A stretch of 64,000 bases of DNA, from the NCBI GenBank assembly GCA_043805435.1, contig JAZDHY010000018.1, forward strand, positions 1 to 64,000. The letters run 5' to 3'. The DNA comes from JAEXOD01 sp043805435. GTDB lineage: Bacteria; Bacteroidota; Ignavibacteria; Ignavibacteriales; Melioribacteraceae. The notes beneath the pieces are model-generated. The model ran no database searches. It was given only the letters and a program-made list of their open reading frames with translations, and was not told the DNA's origin. Each line of letters opens with the position of its first letter. Positions within the stretch are counted from its first letter, which is position 1. Position numbers and translations under genes: made by a program. Shown in pieces: positions 36,987 to 46,362 of the stretch.

Positions 36987-37077
36987 TAACAGTTAAGTAA
37001 TAGTTATAATTTATTTAATTAATTATAGATACCGGCTTCCATATAAATATATTTATAATTGGGTCAATTATTAAAAA

Positions 37078-38934
37078 TTATCTTACTAAAATCATCTTTT
37101 TTGTTCTAGTAAAATTCCCTGTTTTTAATGTATAAAAATAAACACCACTGCTTAATTCTTTACTATTGTTTGCAGTTTTAGCGTTAAAAGTAACTTGATA
37201 TGCTCCCGGAGCTTTCTCTTCATTAATAAGTGTAGCAATTTCTTTTCCAAGTATATCATATACTTTTAATGATACTAATCCTGATTCGGCTACTTGATAA
37301 TTTATAACAGTACTAGGATTAAAGGGATTAGGGTAATTTTGAGATAATTCATAATTGGCTGCAATACCATGCTCCCCTTCTTTAACGGAAACTAGCGTAG
37401 TATCGCCATAAACAATACTATTAATTACACAGCCTTTTAAAGTTGTATAACATTCGCCAAAATCCCAACTTTCGTATTGGGATAACAATCCAATACCCTG
37501 AACTAATTTTTGCCAGCTAATACTAAGTGATTCATAATTAAATAATTTAATTCTACGTAAATCATCAAACATAACTGTATCTTTTTCTCTCACGGAACTA
37601 AGTCTATAACCATCCTCACAAAAGTAGAAATCACCATCAACTGCCGTTAAATTATATATAAGATGTTCATCTGCACTATAATTGCTTTTTTTAAAAACTT
37701 TCCCGGCTGTTGAATCAATTCTTATATAACTGCTATCTGAAAATTTATAATACCATAAATTATTAATAGTCGATTTTTCTAATATTTTTAACTCATAATT
37801 TCCGCTAAAATAGATTGGGAATAACTGCCCGTTAATGTATTCAGCATTATACCCTGAATTGTTATAAAACCATCTATTACCAACTTTAAGCGGGAGCATG
37901 CTTAAAAAACCTCTTACAGATTTTTGATTAACTATTTCTAAACCGGTATTTGATAATTTAACAATTGAACTAGCAAATGCAATATACAAACAGTCCATTA
38001 ATGGTTTTTTATAAATACCCTTAATAATTTTCTCAAATTCTTTAATTTGAGTAAAAGTTACGCCATAGTTTGTACTTTTATATAACTTTCTCCCTCCGGC
38101 AATGTAAACCAATCCGGGGACTTTATTATCAATAGATATTGATACGGGAGCATCAAAAGTTTGCACTTGCTGCCATGTATTAGGTTCTCCGCCATTTGCA
38201 GAAACGAACAGAGTATTATCGGACAAAGCATACATATGTAAATTATCATTATTAAAAAACATTTTTGTATTCCAGGCTCTCCAACCATAAGTTCCTTCAA
38301 CAACTATATTAGTTTTCCCTGTATCTACTGATTTACATAATTTCATGTTTTCTTCACCAAAAATCATCCCGGCGTGATATGGATTGCCACCAATATAATC
38401 AAAACTTAAAGGAATACCGATTGGCGCATAATTAGGACCGGGCCAAGTTAAACCCGAATCGCTGCTTACAAATATTTGATAATCGGCAGCAAGATAACAC
38501 ATATTTTGCTTATTTTTATCAATCCAAAAGCCATCCATTACAAACGCCCAAAAAACAGGATATTCCGAATTATAACGATATAGTCTTCCGTCAGGATCAT
38601 AACTGGAGCATTGGAGTACATGCATATGTCTTTGCGGATCATTGTTAAAAAATCCGAAGTCTTTAACAATTTCAGTCTCTTCTCCGGGGAAAAACAGTTG
38701 TCTGCCACCCATAAAAATAACAGAATCAGTTTGATTAAAAGTATTAAAATGGTAATAGTTATAAGAAATAACGGAGCATTGACCCCAGCCAATACCATCT
38801 TCAGTCCCATAAACTAACTGAGTATGACCATCAGGCGATTCAAAACCGCTTAAATTTGTAATTACAAGACCGTTCTGAGCAAAAATAAAACTTGTACCTA
38901 ATAAAAATAACACCAGTAATATCCGTTTTTCCAT
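37078..38934 (-). CDS. secreted BNR/Asp-box protein with type IX-style sorting domain (paralogue 1)
   Basis: 618 residues. A signal peptide (MEKRILLVLFLLGTSFIFAQ) is followed by beta-propeller-like repeats with Asp-box motifs (SSDSGLTW, STNYGVTF). A beta-rich middle region follows, then a C-terminal ~80-residue sorting domain beginning QNYPNPFNPST and ending KTGNFTRTKKMILVR. This tail is the Por/type IX secretion type widespread in Ignavibacteria. It is a tandem paralogue of the next gene: the N-terminal parts are clearly divergent, whereas the sorting domain is almost identical even in DNA. The gene lies 11 nt after its paralogue. Confidence 0.85.
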   Translation of the reverse strand: MEKRILLVLFLLGTSFIFAQNGLVITNLSGFESPDGHTQLVYGTEDGIGWGQCSVISYNYYHFNTFNQTDSVIFMGGRQLFFPGEETEIVKDFGFFNNDPQRHMHVLQCSSYDPDGRLYRYNSEYPVFWAFVMDGFWIDKNKQNMCYLAADYQIFVSSDSGLTWPGPNYAPIGIPLSFDYIGGNPYHAGMIFGEENMKLCKSVDTGKTNIVVEGTYGWRAWNTKMFFNNDNLHMYALSDNTLFVSANGGEPNTWQQVQTFDAPVSISIDNKVPGLVYIAGGRKLYKSTNYGVTFTQIKEFEKIIKGIYKKPLMDCLYIAFASSIVKLSNTGLEIVNQKSVRGFLSMLPLKVGNRWFYNNSGYNAEYINGQLFPIYFSGNYELKILEKSTINNLWYYKFSDSSYIRIDSTAGKVFKKSNYSADEHLIYNLTAVDGDFYFCEDGYRLSSVREKDTVMFDDLRRIKLFNYESLSISWQKLVQGIGLLSQYESWDFGECYTTLKGCVINSIVYGDTTLVSVKEGEHGIAANYELSQNYPNPFNPSTVINYQVAESGLVSLKVYDILGKEIATLINEEKAPGAYQVTFNAKTANNSKELSSGVYFYTLKTGNFTRTKKMILVR

Positions 38935-38945
38935 TTTTTACTCCT

Positions 38946-40820
38946 TTACCTAATTAAAATCATTTTTTTAGTTTCAGTAAAATTCCCTGTTTTTAATGTA
39001 TAAAAATAAACACCACTGCTTAATTCTTTAACATTGTTTGCAGTTTTAGCGTTAAAAGTAACTTGATATGCTCCCGGAGTTTTCTCTTCATTTACAAGTG
39101 TAGTAATTTCTTTTCCAAGTATATCATATACTTTTAATGATACTAATCCTACTTCTGCTACTTGATAATTTATAACAGTACTTGGATTAAAAGGATTAGG
39201 GTAATTTTGTAATAATTGGTATTCCCGGGCTAACCCCTGCTCCTCACCCTTCACAGATACGCGAGTAGTTGTATCGCCATAGGCTTTTCCATTAATAATG
39301 CATCCTTTTAACATTACTTTATTTTCTCCAAAATCCCAGTACGAATCTTTATATACCAATCCGAGACCTTGTGCAAGATTATGATTCATTCCATGAAGAT
39401 CTGTAAATGAAAATAAAAACTGATTTCTATTTTTTCCAAATAAAATTGTATCGCTTACCGTTAAACTGCAATTACCACCATTAGCAAAATAAGTGTAGTT
39501 TGCAGGCAAAAATAAATCGTATAACAATGTTTCTTCACTTTTATAGTCATATCTATCGTAAATTTTTGCGTTTATTGTATCAATTCTATAAAAATGTTTT
39601 GATTCATACGGTGGATAATCAATTCCCTGCATTTTTTCATATACCATCACAAAATATTTTTTACCGTCAATAATTTCAGTTTCATCAAGTATTTTTGCAT
39701 TAAAATATTCCGAATAAAAATTATACCCTGTATCATACCAATCTCCCGAAGTATAATATATCCACTTGTTGCCAGGCTTGAGAGGAAACATGTCTAAGGT
39801 GTTTTGTATTCCTTTTTGCAAAACAACTTCACTACCAAATTCGCTAAATTTAATTATTTTGTCTCGTAAAGCAACATATACAATATTTTCACCCGATTTT
39901 TTATATATCCCTCTAATTATTTGTTCAAATTCTTTAACAAAAGTTATTGATTGGCCATAATCAGTACTTTTATACAATTTATTACCATCAGCCAAATATA
40001 TTAAACCGGGAGTAAATTTATCATTTGAAAAAAGCGGTGCTTTATCAAAAGTTTTAACATATTGCCATGTATCACCGTTATTTTTTGAAGTATAAAATTT
40101 ATTTCCTCTAATTCCATACATACAAATAGTGTTTGCATCAAAATATATTTTATCCTTATATTCCCAATAATCAGTTGAAACAACAGTATTGGTTTTTCCT
40201 GTATCTATTGATTTAACGAGCTGATGTAGATAATTATAACCAAAAATAATATTTACTGCTACCGGAGAAGCTGAATAAAAAATAAAGCCAATTGAAATTC
40301 CATTTGGAGTAGTCCAATCCGGCCACGTATAACCACCATCTGTACTTTTAATAATAGACCGTCCATCTACAGCATAAATATTATTAGTATCACTCCTTTC
40401 AGTAAATATATTATCAATATAACTTGAAGTCCAGAATACCATGGGATTATCATATCTTCTTATAGCTCCATAAGCATCAGCAGAACTACCCGCTACAGAA
40501 TATATATATTTTTTAGGATTATTATTAAAAAAGACATAACCGGTAACACTTACAGCATCTACGAAAGGATAGGTGACATAATATTCATAAAAGTCCGGAA
40601 ATATTACTGAATCGGAATAACTATATGTATCAAAATGATAATAGTCACCTCTATGGCTGACAAATGAAGTGCCCAAATTCCTATAATCTATTTGATAAAT
40701 TAATTGGGATGTTAAATCCGTTGATTCAAAACCGGACAATTTGGAGATTAAACTATCGGTTTGTGCTAAACAAAAATTTGCCAGAAAAAGGAATATATAA
40801 AGTAAATAATTCTTTTTCAT
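38946..40820 (-). CDS. secreted BNR/Asp-box protein with type IX-style sorting domain (paralogue 2)
   Basis: 624 residues from the ATG at 40820, which has a strong GGGAGG ribosome site 8 nt upstream; an in-frame ATG at 40847 is less likely. A signal peptide (MKKNYLLYIFLFLANFCLAQ) is followed by Asp-box propeller-like repeats (STDGGYTWPDW, SKNNGDTW, STDYGQS) and the QNYPNPFNPST sorting domain ending in TKKMILIR. It shares its whole organisation with the downstream gene. Probably displayed on or released from the cell surface; the substrate or binding target is unknown. Confidence 0.85.
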   Translation of the reverse strand: MKKNYLLYIFLFLANFCLAQTDSLISKLSGFESTDLTSQLIYQIDYRNLGTSFVSHRGDYYHFDTYSYSDSVIFPDFYEYYVTYPFVDAVSVTGYVFFNNNPKKYIYSVAGSSADAYGAIRRYDNPMVFWTSSYIDNIFTERSDTNNIYAVDGRSIIKSTDGGYTWPDWTTPNGISIGFIFYSASPVAVNIIFGYNYLHQLVKSIDTGKTNTVVSTDYWEYKDKIYFDANTICMYGIRGNKFYTSKNNGDTWQYVKTFDKAPLFSNDKFTPGLIYLADGNKLYKSTDYGQSITFVKEFEQIIRGIYKKSGENIVYVALRDKIIKFSEFGSEVVLQKGIQNTLDMFPLKPGNKWIYYTSGDWYDTGYNFYSEYFNAKILDETEIIDGKKYFVMVYEKMQGIDYPPYESKHFYRIDTINAKIYDRYDYKSEETLLYDLFLPANYTYFANGGNCSLTVSDTILFGKNRNQFLFSFTDLHGMNHNLAQGLGLVYKDSYWDFGENKVMLKGCIINGKAYGDTTTRVSVKGEEQGLAREYQLLQNYPNPFNPSTVINYQVAEVGLVSLKVYDILGKEITTLVNEEKTPGAYQVTFNAKTANNVKELSSGVYFYTLKTGNFTETKKMILIR

Positions 40821-41317
40821 CAAAGGACCTCCCTTATTATAAATCATATTAAAACAATTTAATTTTTACTAATTTATACTTGGGTAATAAATTAGTAAAA
40901 ACAGTGCTAAATGTCAATAATTATTTTTCACCCCCTTATTTGTGGTGACAGCAATCACACTATCAACCGGTATAGAATTATTAAGTTTCAAAGACTTTTC
41001 CATCATCAACATGTAATTTTAATTATTTGCAAACTAAATTGGAACCTTAAAAAAATGAAATGACAAGTAAAAGCCTCCTCTTCAAGCAGCAGCATCATTT
41101 ATTATTAAATACTCCAAAGTTTTATTTGAGTGGTTACAAAAATTGTTTGATATAAACAAATTTCTACTTAATCAACAAAATGAATTGATGTTTTAGTAAA
41201 ATAAAATAATAAATTTGTTAAAAATAAACGTTTAAGTAGATTAAAAGTGTAATTTTAATTAATTTAAGTTTTTAATATTAATTAATATTTATCTATTCAA
41301 TTTAACGGGTATTTTTT
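40821..41317. other. 497-bp divergent promoter region
   Basis: It separates the minus-strand secreted paralogues from the plus-strand C25 protease. Apart from a 15-bp perfect palindrome (40863-40901) I see no gene or repeat. Confidence 0.5.
40863..40901. promoter_or_regulatory. 15-bp perfect palindrome in the leader of the secreted-paralogue operon
   Basis: TTTTTACTAATTTAT (40863-40877) and ATAAATTAGTAAAAA (40887-40901) are exact inverted complements with a 9-nt loop. It starts 43 nt upstream of the ATG at 40820. It could be an operator or a leader-RNA hairpin; read on either strand it ends in a T5 run, so an attenuator is possible too. Confidence 0.5.
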
Positions 41318-44300
41318 ATGAAAAAACCAACATACCTTTTTATCTCACCTATTAAAATAACATTATTGTTTATTCTTTTTTTTGCAGTAGGATTTTCTTC
41401 CATTTTTGGAGAAACGATTGTATTAAAAGACGGTTCTTCGGGTGTTGATGTAAGGATTCTTTCGACTGATGGAAATTCTACAAAAGTTGAATTTAATTTT
41501 TATAGTTACAATACTGAAAAAGTTTTAATTAAAGGAAAAGAATATTATTCTATTTCGGCTTTAAATTCTCATCAATTATTAGAAAAAGGAAACCCTGATT
41601 TACCAATTTTACGTAAAAGTATAATAATTTCGGATGATAAAGCAACTACATACCGCGTATTATATACTGATTATGTTACACAAACATTAACTTCATTAGC
41701 ACCTTCAAAGGGTAATTTTACACGAAATATAGACCCCGAATCGGTTGAATATACGTTTTCAAATACTTATAAGACTGATGAATTTTTCCCCTCTTCAAAT
41801 TTTTTGTTAAGTCCGCCTTATGTAGTACGCAATTTACGCGGCGTTACAATGCAGTTTAATCCTATACAATATAATCCTGTTCAAAAACAGCTTAAAATAT
41901 GTACTCGTTTAGTTGTTGAAATATTTAACGATAACAGCCGGACCGCTGAAAATCCTTTAATACGAAATTCTACATTTAAAGGAGTTACTAAAGAATTTAA
42001 CGATGTATATCAAACATTATTTGCCAATTATGGTAATAATGGTTTAGAATATAATTTTATTCCTGAACCGGGCAGATTATTAATTATATATAATCAAACT
42101 TATGCCGATCAAATAATTCCTTTTTACAACTGGAAAATCAGCAAAGGTACACCAACTTTATTAGCAAAATACCCAACCGAAACAGGAACAGGTGCAGCGG
42201 CACTAAAGACGTATATACAAAATATTTATAACTCAGAGGAAAGTGTAACCTACATTATTCTTATTGGAGAAGCTTCGGAAATTCCTTATTTAAGCGGTGT
42301 TTACGAAGGAGCTCCATCCGATCCTTGTTATGTTAAATTAGCAGGAACTGATGCATATCCGGACGCATTTATTTCCAGAATCTCCCCTAAAAGCGCAACT
42401 AATTTAACTTATATTTTAGACAAAATAAAACGTTACGAAACTTCTCCATACACAGGCACAAACGCTTCGTGGTATTTAAAAGGTGTTGGCATAGCTAGTG
42501 ATGAAGGTACACCAACCGACTGGCAACGCTGTAATGAATTACGAACTATGTTGTTAAATGATATGCATTTTACCTCAGTTGATCAAACATACGATCCGGG
42601 TGCAACAAGTTCAACAGTTACAACAAATGTTAACGAAGGAAGAAGTATTATCAATTATATTGGACATGGTTCGGGTACTTCATGGAGCACAACAGGATTT
42701 AGTGTTTCTTCTGTTAATGCTTTGAATAACGGCTACAAAAATCCATTTATTTATGATGTTGCCTGCGTAAACGGTGATTTTACTTTAACCGAATGTTTGG
42801 AAGAAGCTTGGTTACGCGCCGGTGACATGACTACCCCCAAAGGTGCAGTTGGTGCTTTTGGTGCATCAACAAATGCAAGCTGGGAACCTCCCTGCGATAT
42901 GCAAAAACAATCGATGGTATTATTAACTACCCGCCAAAAAATGACTGTCGGTGGTGTTTGTATAAGCGGTTTAATGTACGCAATGGATATAAACGGCGGC
43001 AGTACGGGTGAAGGCTTAAAAATGATGGAACAATATCATATTTTTGGTGACTGTTCTACATTATTGACTTTTGGTTTAAATCCCGATTCAACAGCCCCTA
43101 CTCCAATTACAAATTTAAATACAATTGAACCGTTATCAGGCGCAATTTCAGTTTCTTGGTCTGTTCCTATTGATTCTTCAATTGGAGGAATAATCAGTTA
43201 CGATTTACGTTCTTCAACTTCACCAATTACAAACAGCAATTTTGATGCTGCTTCATCAACAATTATTTCCGGTGACGGAGATGTTGCAGGTTCTTTAAAA
43301 ACTTATGAATTTAATAATTTAGGTTTTAATGCTACACATTATTTTGCTATAAAATCAGTTGATATTTGGGGAAATGTATCAGATATATCAAATGTAATTT
43401 CAGGAACTACTTTAGCAGCCCCGCAAATGACTTGTTCAGCCGATAGTTTGGTTTATACTTCCATAGCAGGCAACAGTTTAACCGATTCGTTAATGGTAGG
43501 TAACGGTTCAGCCAATGCTTCTACTTTAAGTTTTTCTGTCGAGATGACCAACAGCACTTTCCCTGAAAATGTTATAAAAGTAAATATAACACCTGCAATT
43601 AACAATACTGCCGCTATTGAATCTTATAACAAAGAGAATCCAACTGAAGTAAGAGGAATAAGTATTGAAGCCCATGGCGGACCGGATACTTTTGGTTACG
43701 AATGGATTGATAGCGACGATTCCAACGGACCGGCTTTTGAATGGAATGATATATCAACAACCGGAACTGAAGCTACAAATTGGGTTGCAACCGGAACTTA
43801 TAGTGCAAAAGATGAAGGATATACAACTATTAATTTAGGATTTAATTTTAAGTTTTATGGAAATATTTATTCAACCGTTTATGCCAGTTCCAATGGTTAT
43901 ATTACATTTAGTTTACCAAGCACTAGTTCTTATTCAAATGTAGCTATTCCGGGTTCTGCTGAACCAAATAATTTTATTTCTCCATTTTGGGATGACCTTG
44001 ACGGTAAAACAACAGGTAAAGTTTTTTATAAACAAGAGCCTAACAAATTAACAATTCAATATTATAATTGGGAAAAATACGGTACATCTACAACAGGCGT
44101 ATTAAACTACCAAATAGTATTGTACTCAAACGGTAAAATAATGTACTACTACTCAAACTGTACTACTACATTAAATTCTTGTACTGTTGGTATAGAAAAC
44201 CATATAGGAACAGACGGATTACAAATTGCTAAAGATGCAAATTATGTAAAACCAAATTTGGCGGTTAAAATTGGTGCCGAACCGGAATGGTTATCTATTA

Positions 44301-45031
44301 ATTATCCAACCGCATTAGTTTATAACGGAAATTCTGCAAAAGTAAACTTAAATATTAGTACCGCAGATTTGATTGACGGTGTTTATAAAATGGATTTGGT
44401 TATTAAAACCAATGATCCAAATAGTGTAAACCATATAGTTCCAATTAAGTTAACAGTAGGGAGTGTTGTACCTGTTGAATTAACTTCATTTTTAGCAGTG
44501 CCTAAAGGAAATAATATTCAACTATCCTGGTCAACAGCTACCGAAACCAATAACAATGGTTTTGAATTACAACGCAAATGTGATAATGAAGATTGGAAAA
44601 ATGTTGTTTTTATTAAAGGTAATGGAACATCTACCGACAGTCATACTTATCAATATTTAGACAATTTAACAAACGTTAAAGGCAGTAATGTAGTTTACAG
44701 ACTAAAACAAATTGATTTTGACGGAAGTTATGCTTATTCTAAAACTATTGAAGCAACTTTAGCTCCAAGTACTTTTAGTCTCGAACAAAACTATCCTAAT
44801 CCGTTTAATCCTAGTACTACTATTAATTTCAGCATACCTGAAAAATCTAACGTAAGTATTAAAGTATTTAATTCACTTGGCCAGATTATTGAAGAATTGG
44901 TTAATAGCAGTTACGAACCCGGATTTTATTCAATTCAATTTAATCCTGCTAATTATTCCAGCGGTGTTTATTATTACCAAATGCACGCAGGAAGTTTTAT
45001 ACAAATTAAAAAAATGATGATGATAAAATAA
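41318..45031 (+). CDS. gingipain-like C25 cysteine protease with type IX-style sorting domain
   Basis: 1237 residues. A signal peptide (~12-35) and a propeptide are followed by the C25 catalytic domain (~250-590) with His450 in YIGHGSG and the nucleophile Cys483 in YDVACVNGDF. After that come a fibronectin III-like domain (~600-690), an immunoglobulin-like segment, a beta-rich domain (~780-960) and, from ~1155, the sorting domain EQNYPNPFNPST ending KKMMMIK. It should be a secreted endopeptidase. Its sorting domain is only distantly similar to those of the two preceding genes. Confidence 0.9.
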   Translation: MKKPTYLFISPIKITLLFILFFAVGFSSIFGETIVLKDGSSGVDVRILSTDGNSTKVEFNFYSYNTEKVLIKGKEYYSISALNSHQLLEKGNPDLPILRKSIIISDDKATTYRVLYTDYVTQTLTSLAPSKGNFTRNIDPESVEYTFSNTYKTDEFFPSSNFLLSPPYVVRNLRGVTMQFNPIQYNPVQKQLKICTRLVVEIFNDNSRTAENPLIRNSTFKGVTKEFNDVYQTLFANYGNNGLEYNFIPEPGRLLIIYNQTYADQIIPFYNWKISKGTPTLLAKYPTETGTGAAALKTYIQNIYNSEESVTYIILIGEASEIPYLSGVYEGAPSDPCYVKLAGTDAYPDAFISRISPKSATNLTYILDKIKRYETSPYTGTNASWYLKGVGIASDEGTPTDWQRCNELRTMLLNDMHFTSVDQTYDPGATSSTVTTNVNEGRSIINYIGHGSGTSWSTTGFSVSSVNALNNGYKNPFIYDVACVNGDFTLTECLEEAWLRAGDMTTPKGAVGAFGASTNASWEPPCDMQKQSMVLLTTRQKMTVGGVCISGLMYAMDINGGSTGEGLKMMEQYHIFGDCSTLLTFGLNPDSTAPTPITNLNTIEPLSGAISVSWSVPIDSSIGGIISYDLRSSTSPITNSNFDAASSTIISGDGDVAGSLKTYEFNNLGFNATHYFAIKSVDIWGNVSDISNVISGTTLAAPQMTCSADSLVYTSIAGNSLTDSLMVGNGSANASTLSFSVEMTNSTFPENVIKVNITPAINNTAAIESYNKENPTEVRGISIEAHGGPDTFGYEWIDSDDSNGPAFEWNDISTTGTEATNWVATGTYSAKDEGYTTINLGFNFKFYGNIYSTVYASSNGYITFSLPSTSSYSNVAIPGSAEPNNFISPFWDDLDGKTTGKVFYKQEPNKLTIQYYNWEKYGTSTTGVLNYQIVLYSNGKIMYYYSNCTTTLNSCTVGIENHIGTDGLQIAKDANYVKPNLAVKIGAEPEWLSINYPTALVYNGNSAKVNLNISTADLIDGVYKMDLVIKTNDPNSVNHIVPIKLTVGSVVPVELTSFLAVPKGNNIQLSWSTATETNNNGFELQRKCDNEDWKNVVFIKGNGTSTDSHTYQYLDNLTNVKGSNVVYRLKQIDFDGSYAYSKTIEATLAPSTFSLEQNYPNPFNPSTTINFSIPEKSNVSIKVFNSLGQIIEELVNSSYEPGFYSIQFNPANYSSGVYYYQMHAGSFIQIKKMMMIK

Positions 45032-45059
45032 TTGTGAATTATAAATTGTGAATTATAAA
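45032..45059. repeat. 14-bp tandem duplication after the C25 gene
   Basis: TTGTGAATTATAAA occurs twice in a row directly behind the stop codon (45032-45045, 45046-45059). Likely replication slippage; no function is evident. Confidence 0.6.
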
Positions 45060-45062
45060 TTA

Positions 45063-45099
45063 AAAACCGTGGTTAAATAAAATTAACTGCGGTTTTTTT
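45063..45099 (+). terminator. rho-independent terminator of the C25 protease gene
   Basis: AAACCGTGGTTAA pairs with TTAACTGCGGTTT (one mismatch) and runs into T7, ~30 nt after the stop codon. Confidence 0.8.
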
Positions 45100-45194
45100 G
45101 TTTTAAATAAACTACAATTTAAAAGGATTATTTTTAGAATTGATTATTGATACATTACTAAATATATTTAAACAAATAATAACTTTGGCACAAT

Positions 45195-45683
45195 ATGAAT
45201 AAAAATAATAACCTACAAATAAAAAAGCTCAATTCAATAGCCGAGGCAGAAATTTGCGCAAAAATGATGGCAGATACTGAACCATGGATTACATTAGAAA
45301 GAAATTATGAATCAGCATTAAAAATAATAACGGATTCCTCACGTGAAGTTTATGTTACTACTATTGATGAAACCATTGTTGGATTTTCCATTCTCAATAT
45401 GCAAGGCGCATTCATTGGATATATTCAATCTATTTGTATCGACCATAAGTTTCGTAACAAAGGAATTGGCACTAATTTAATTGACCATGCTGAAAAAAGA
45501 ATTTTTTCGGAAACGCCAAATGTTTTTATGTGTGTTTCTTCTTTTAATAAAGATGCACAAAGACTTTATTTACGCAATGGTTATGAAATTATTGGCGAAT
45601 TAAAAGATTATATTGTTACAGGCCATTCCGAAATATTATTACGAAAAACTATTTCTTCATTAAAGGATTTTTCTATAAAATAA
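45195..45683 (+). CDS. GNAT-family N-acetyltransferase
   Basis: 162 residues with the GNAT core: strand IVGFSILNM, motif A SICIDHKFRNKGIGTNLIDHAE and the C-terminal NKDAQRLYLRNGYEIIGELKDYI, like RimI or streptothricin-type acetyltransferases. The acceptor substrate is not identifiable. Monocistronic. Confidence 0.85.
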   Translation: MNKNNNLQIKKLNSIAEAEICAKMMADTEPWITLERNYESALKIITDSSREVYVTTIDETIVGFSILNMQGAFIGYIQSICIDHKFRNKGIGTNLIDHAEKRIFSETPNVFMCVSSFNKDAQRLYLRNGYEIIGELKDYIVTGHSEILLRKTISSLKDFSIK

Positions 45684-45867
45684 AAACAATAAAAAGTTTA
45701 AGATAAATGGTTAAATGTTTAGTGGATGCCATAATTGTGAAACCGGATAATCTTTATATATATATTGATAATTCACCAAAAGAATTTGTTCTTTCTGCTA
45801 AATTATATTTCTAACAGATTTTAAAACAAGATACAGACATTAAATATTTTTTTTAGAGTGAAAAACA

Positions 45868-46191
45868 ATGAGCAAAGAGCTAGAAATTAATAGTCTTTTA
45901 TTAGTAGTTAAACAGCTTATTGAACAAAGCAAACAAGAACTTGCGCTATCGGTAAATGCCTAAATGAGCATGTTCTATTGGCAAATAGGTGCTAAAATTA
46001 ATGAAGAAGTGTTACAATATAAGCGGGCAGAATATGGTAAACAAATTATTTCTTCATTGTAGCAACAACCGGAAAGCGAATACGGATCTTCATTTTCCGA
46101 GAAAAACTTACGTAGGATAATGCAATTTGCCACAATATTCCCTGAATTTGAAATTGTCGTATCAGTGATACGACAATTTATTTTAGTATAA
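45868..46191 (+). pseudogene. remnant of a DUF1016 (YhcG-type PDDEXK) nuclease gene
   Basis: Starting at ATG 45868, the plus strand translates to the N-terminal DUF1016 domain: VVKQLIEQSKQELALSVNA, MFYWQIGAKINEEVL, KRAEYGKQIISSL, SEKNLRRIMQFATIFPEFEIV. In-frame stops interrupt it at 45961 (TAA), 46060 (TAG) and 46189 (TAA), and the whole C-terminal nuclease part is missing. The three blocks stay in one frame, so the decay is by point mutation plus truncation. Intact members are linked to restriction-modification and other defence loci. Confidence 0.85.
46151..46179. repeat. 14-bp perfect palindrome at the break of the DUF1016 remnant
   Basis: AAATTGTCGTATCA (46151-46164), G, TGATACGACAATTT (46166-46179). 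It lies exactly where recognisable DUF1016 homology stops. Confidence 0.55.
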
Positions 46192-46362
46192 TACACAGCA
46201 TCAGGGGTGAAAAACAATTAAGACATTGTATGCAATTGCCACTAATTGTGCCTTAAGAAATAATTATCTATACACAGTGTAGACAAATGGGGGGGGTACA
46301 TCTAAAAACAAGTAACTATATTGACGATCCAATCAAACGACCATTTAACTTTACCAAGAATA

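Larger units (their letters stand above)
35404..37077. other. 1.67-kb repeat-rich intergenic region
   Basis: No convincing gene. It contains, in order: an element with TAAACAGAC/GTCTGTTTA ends (35432-35805), a tandem 97-bp repeat (35928-36126), a cluster of CCC-AAGGG repeats in both orientations, an isolated IS-like end GGGGCTGTCTCAAAAG (36295-36310), another ACAGACTGT-type end (36461-36482), then AT-rich DNA and a terminator. Confidence 0.7.
45858..46218. repeat. 12-bp direct repeats bracketing the DUF1016 remnant
   Basis: GTGAAAAACAAT occurs at 45858-45869 (overlapping the ATG of the remnant) and again at 46207-46218, just past the last recognisable residues. The repeats may mark a deletion or rearrangement joint. 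Confidence 0.4.

Noticed and set aside
46286..46300. Run of eight G near 46290
   Set aside because: It is striking in AT-rich DNA but isolated, outside any gene, and could be a sequencing artefact.
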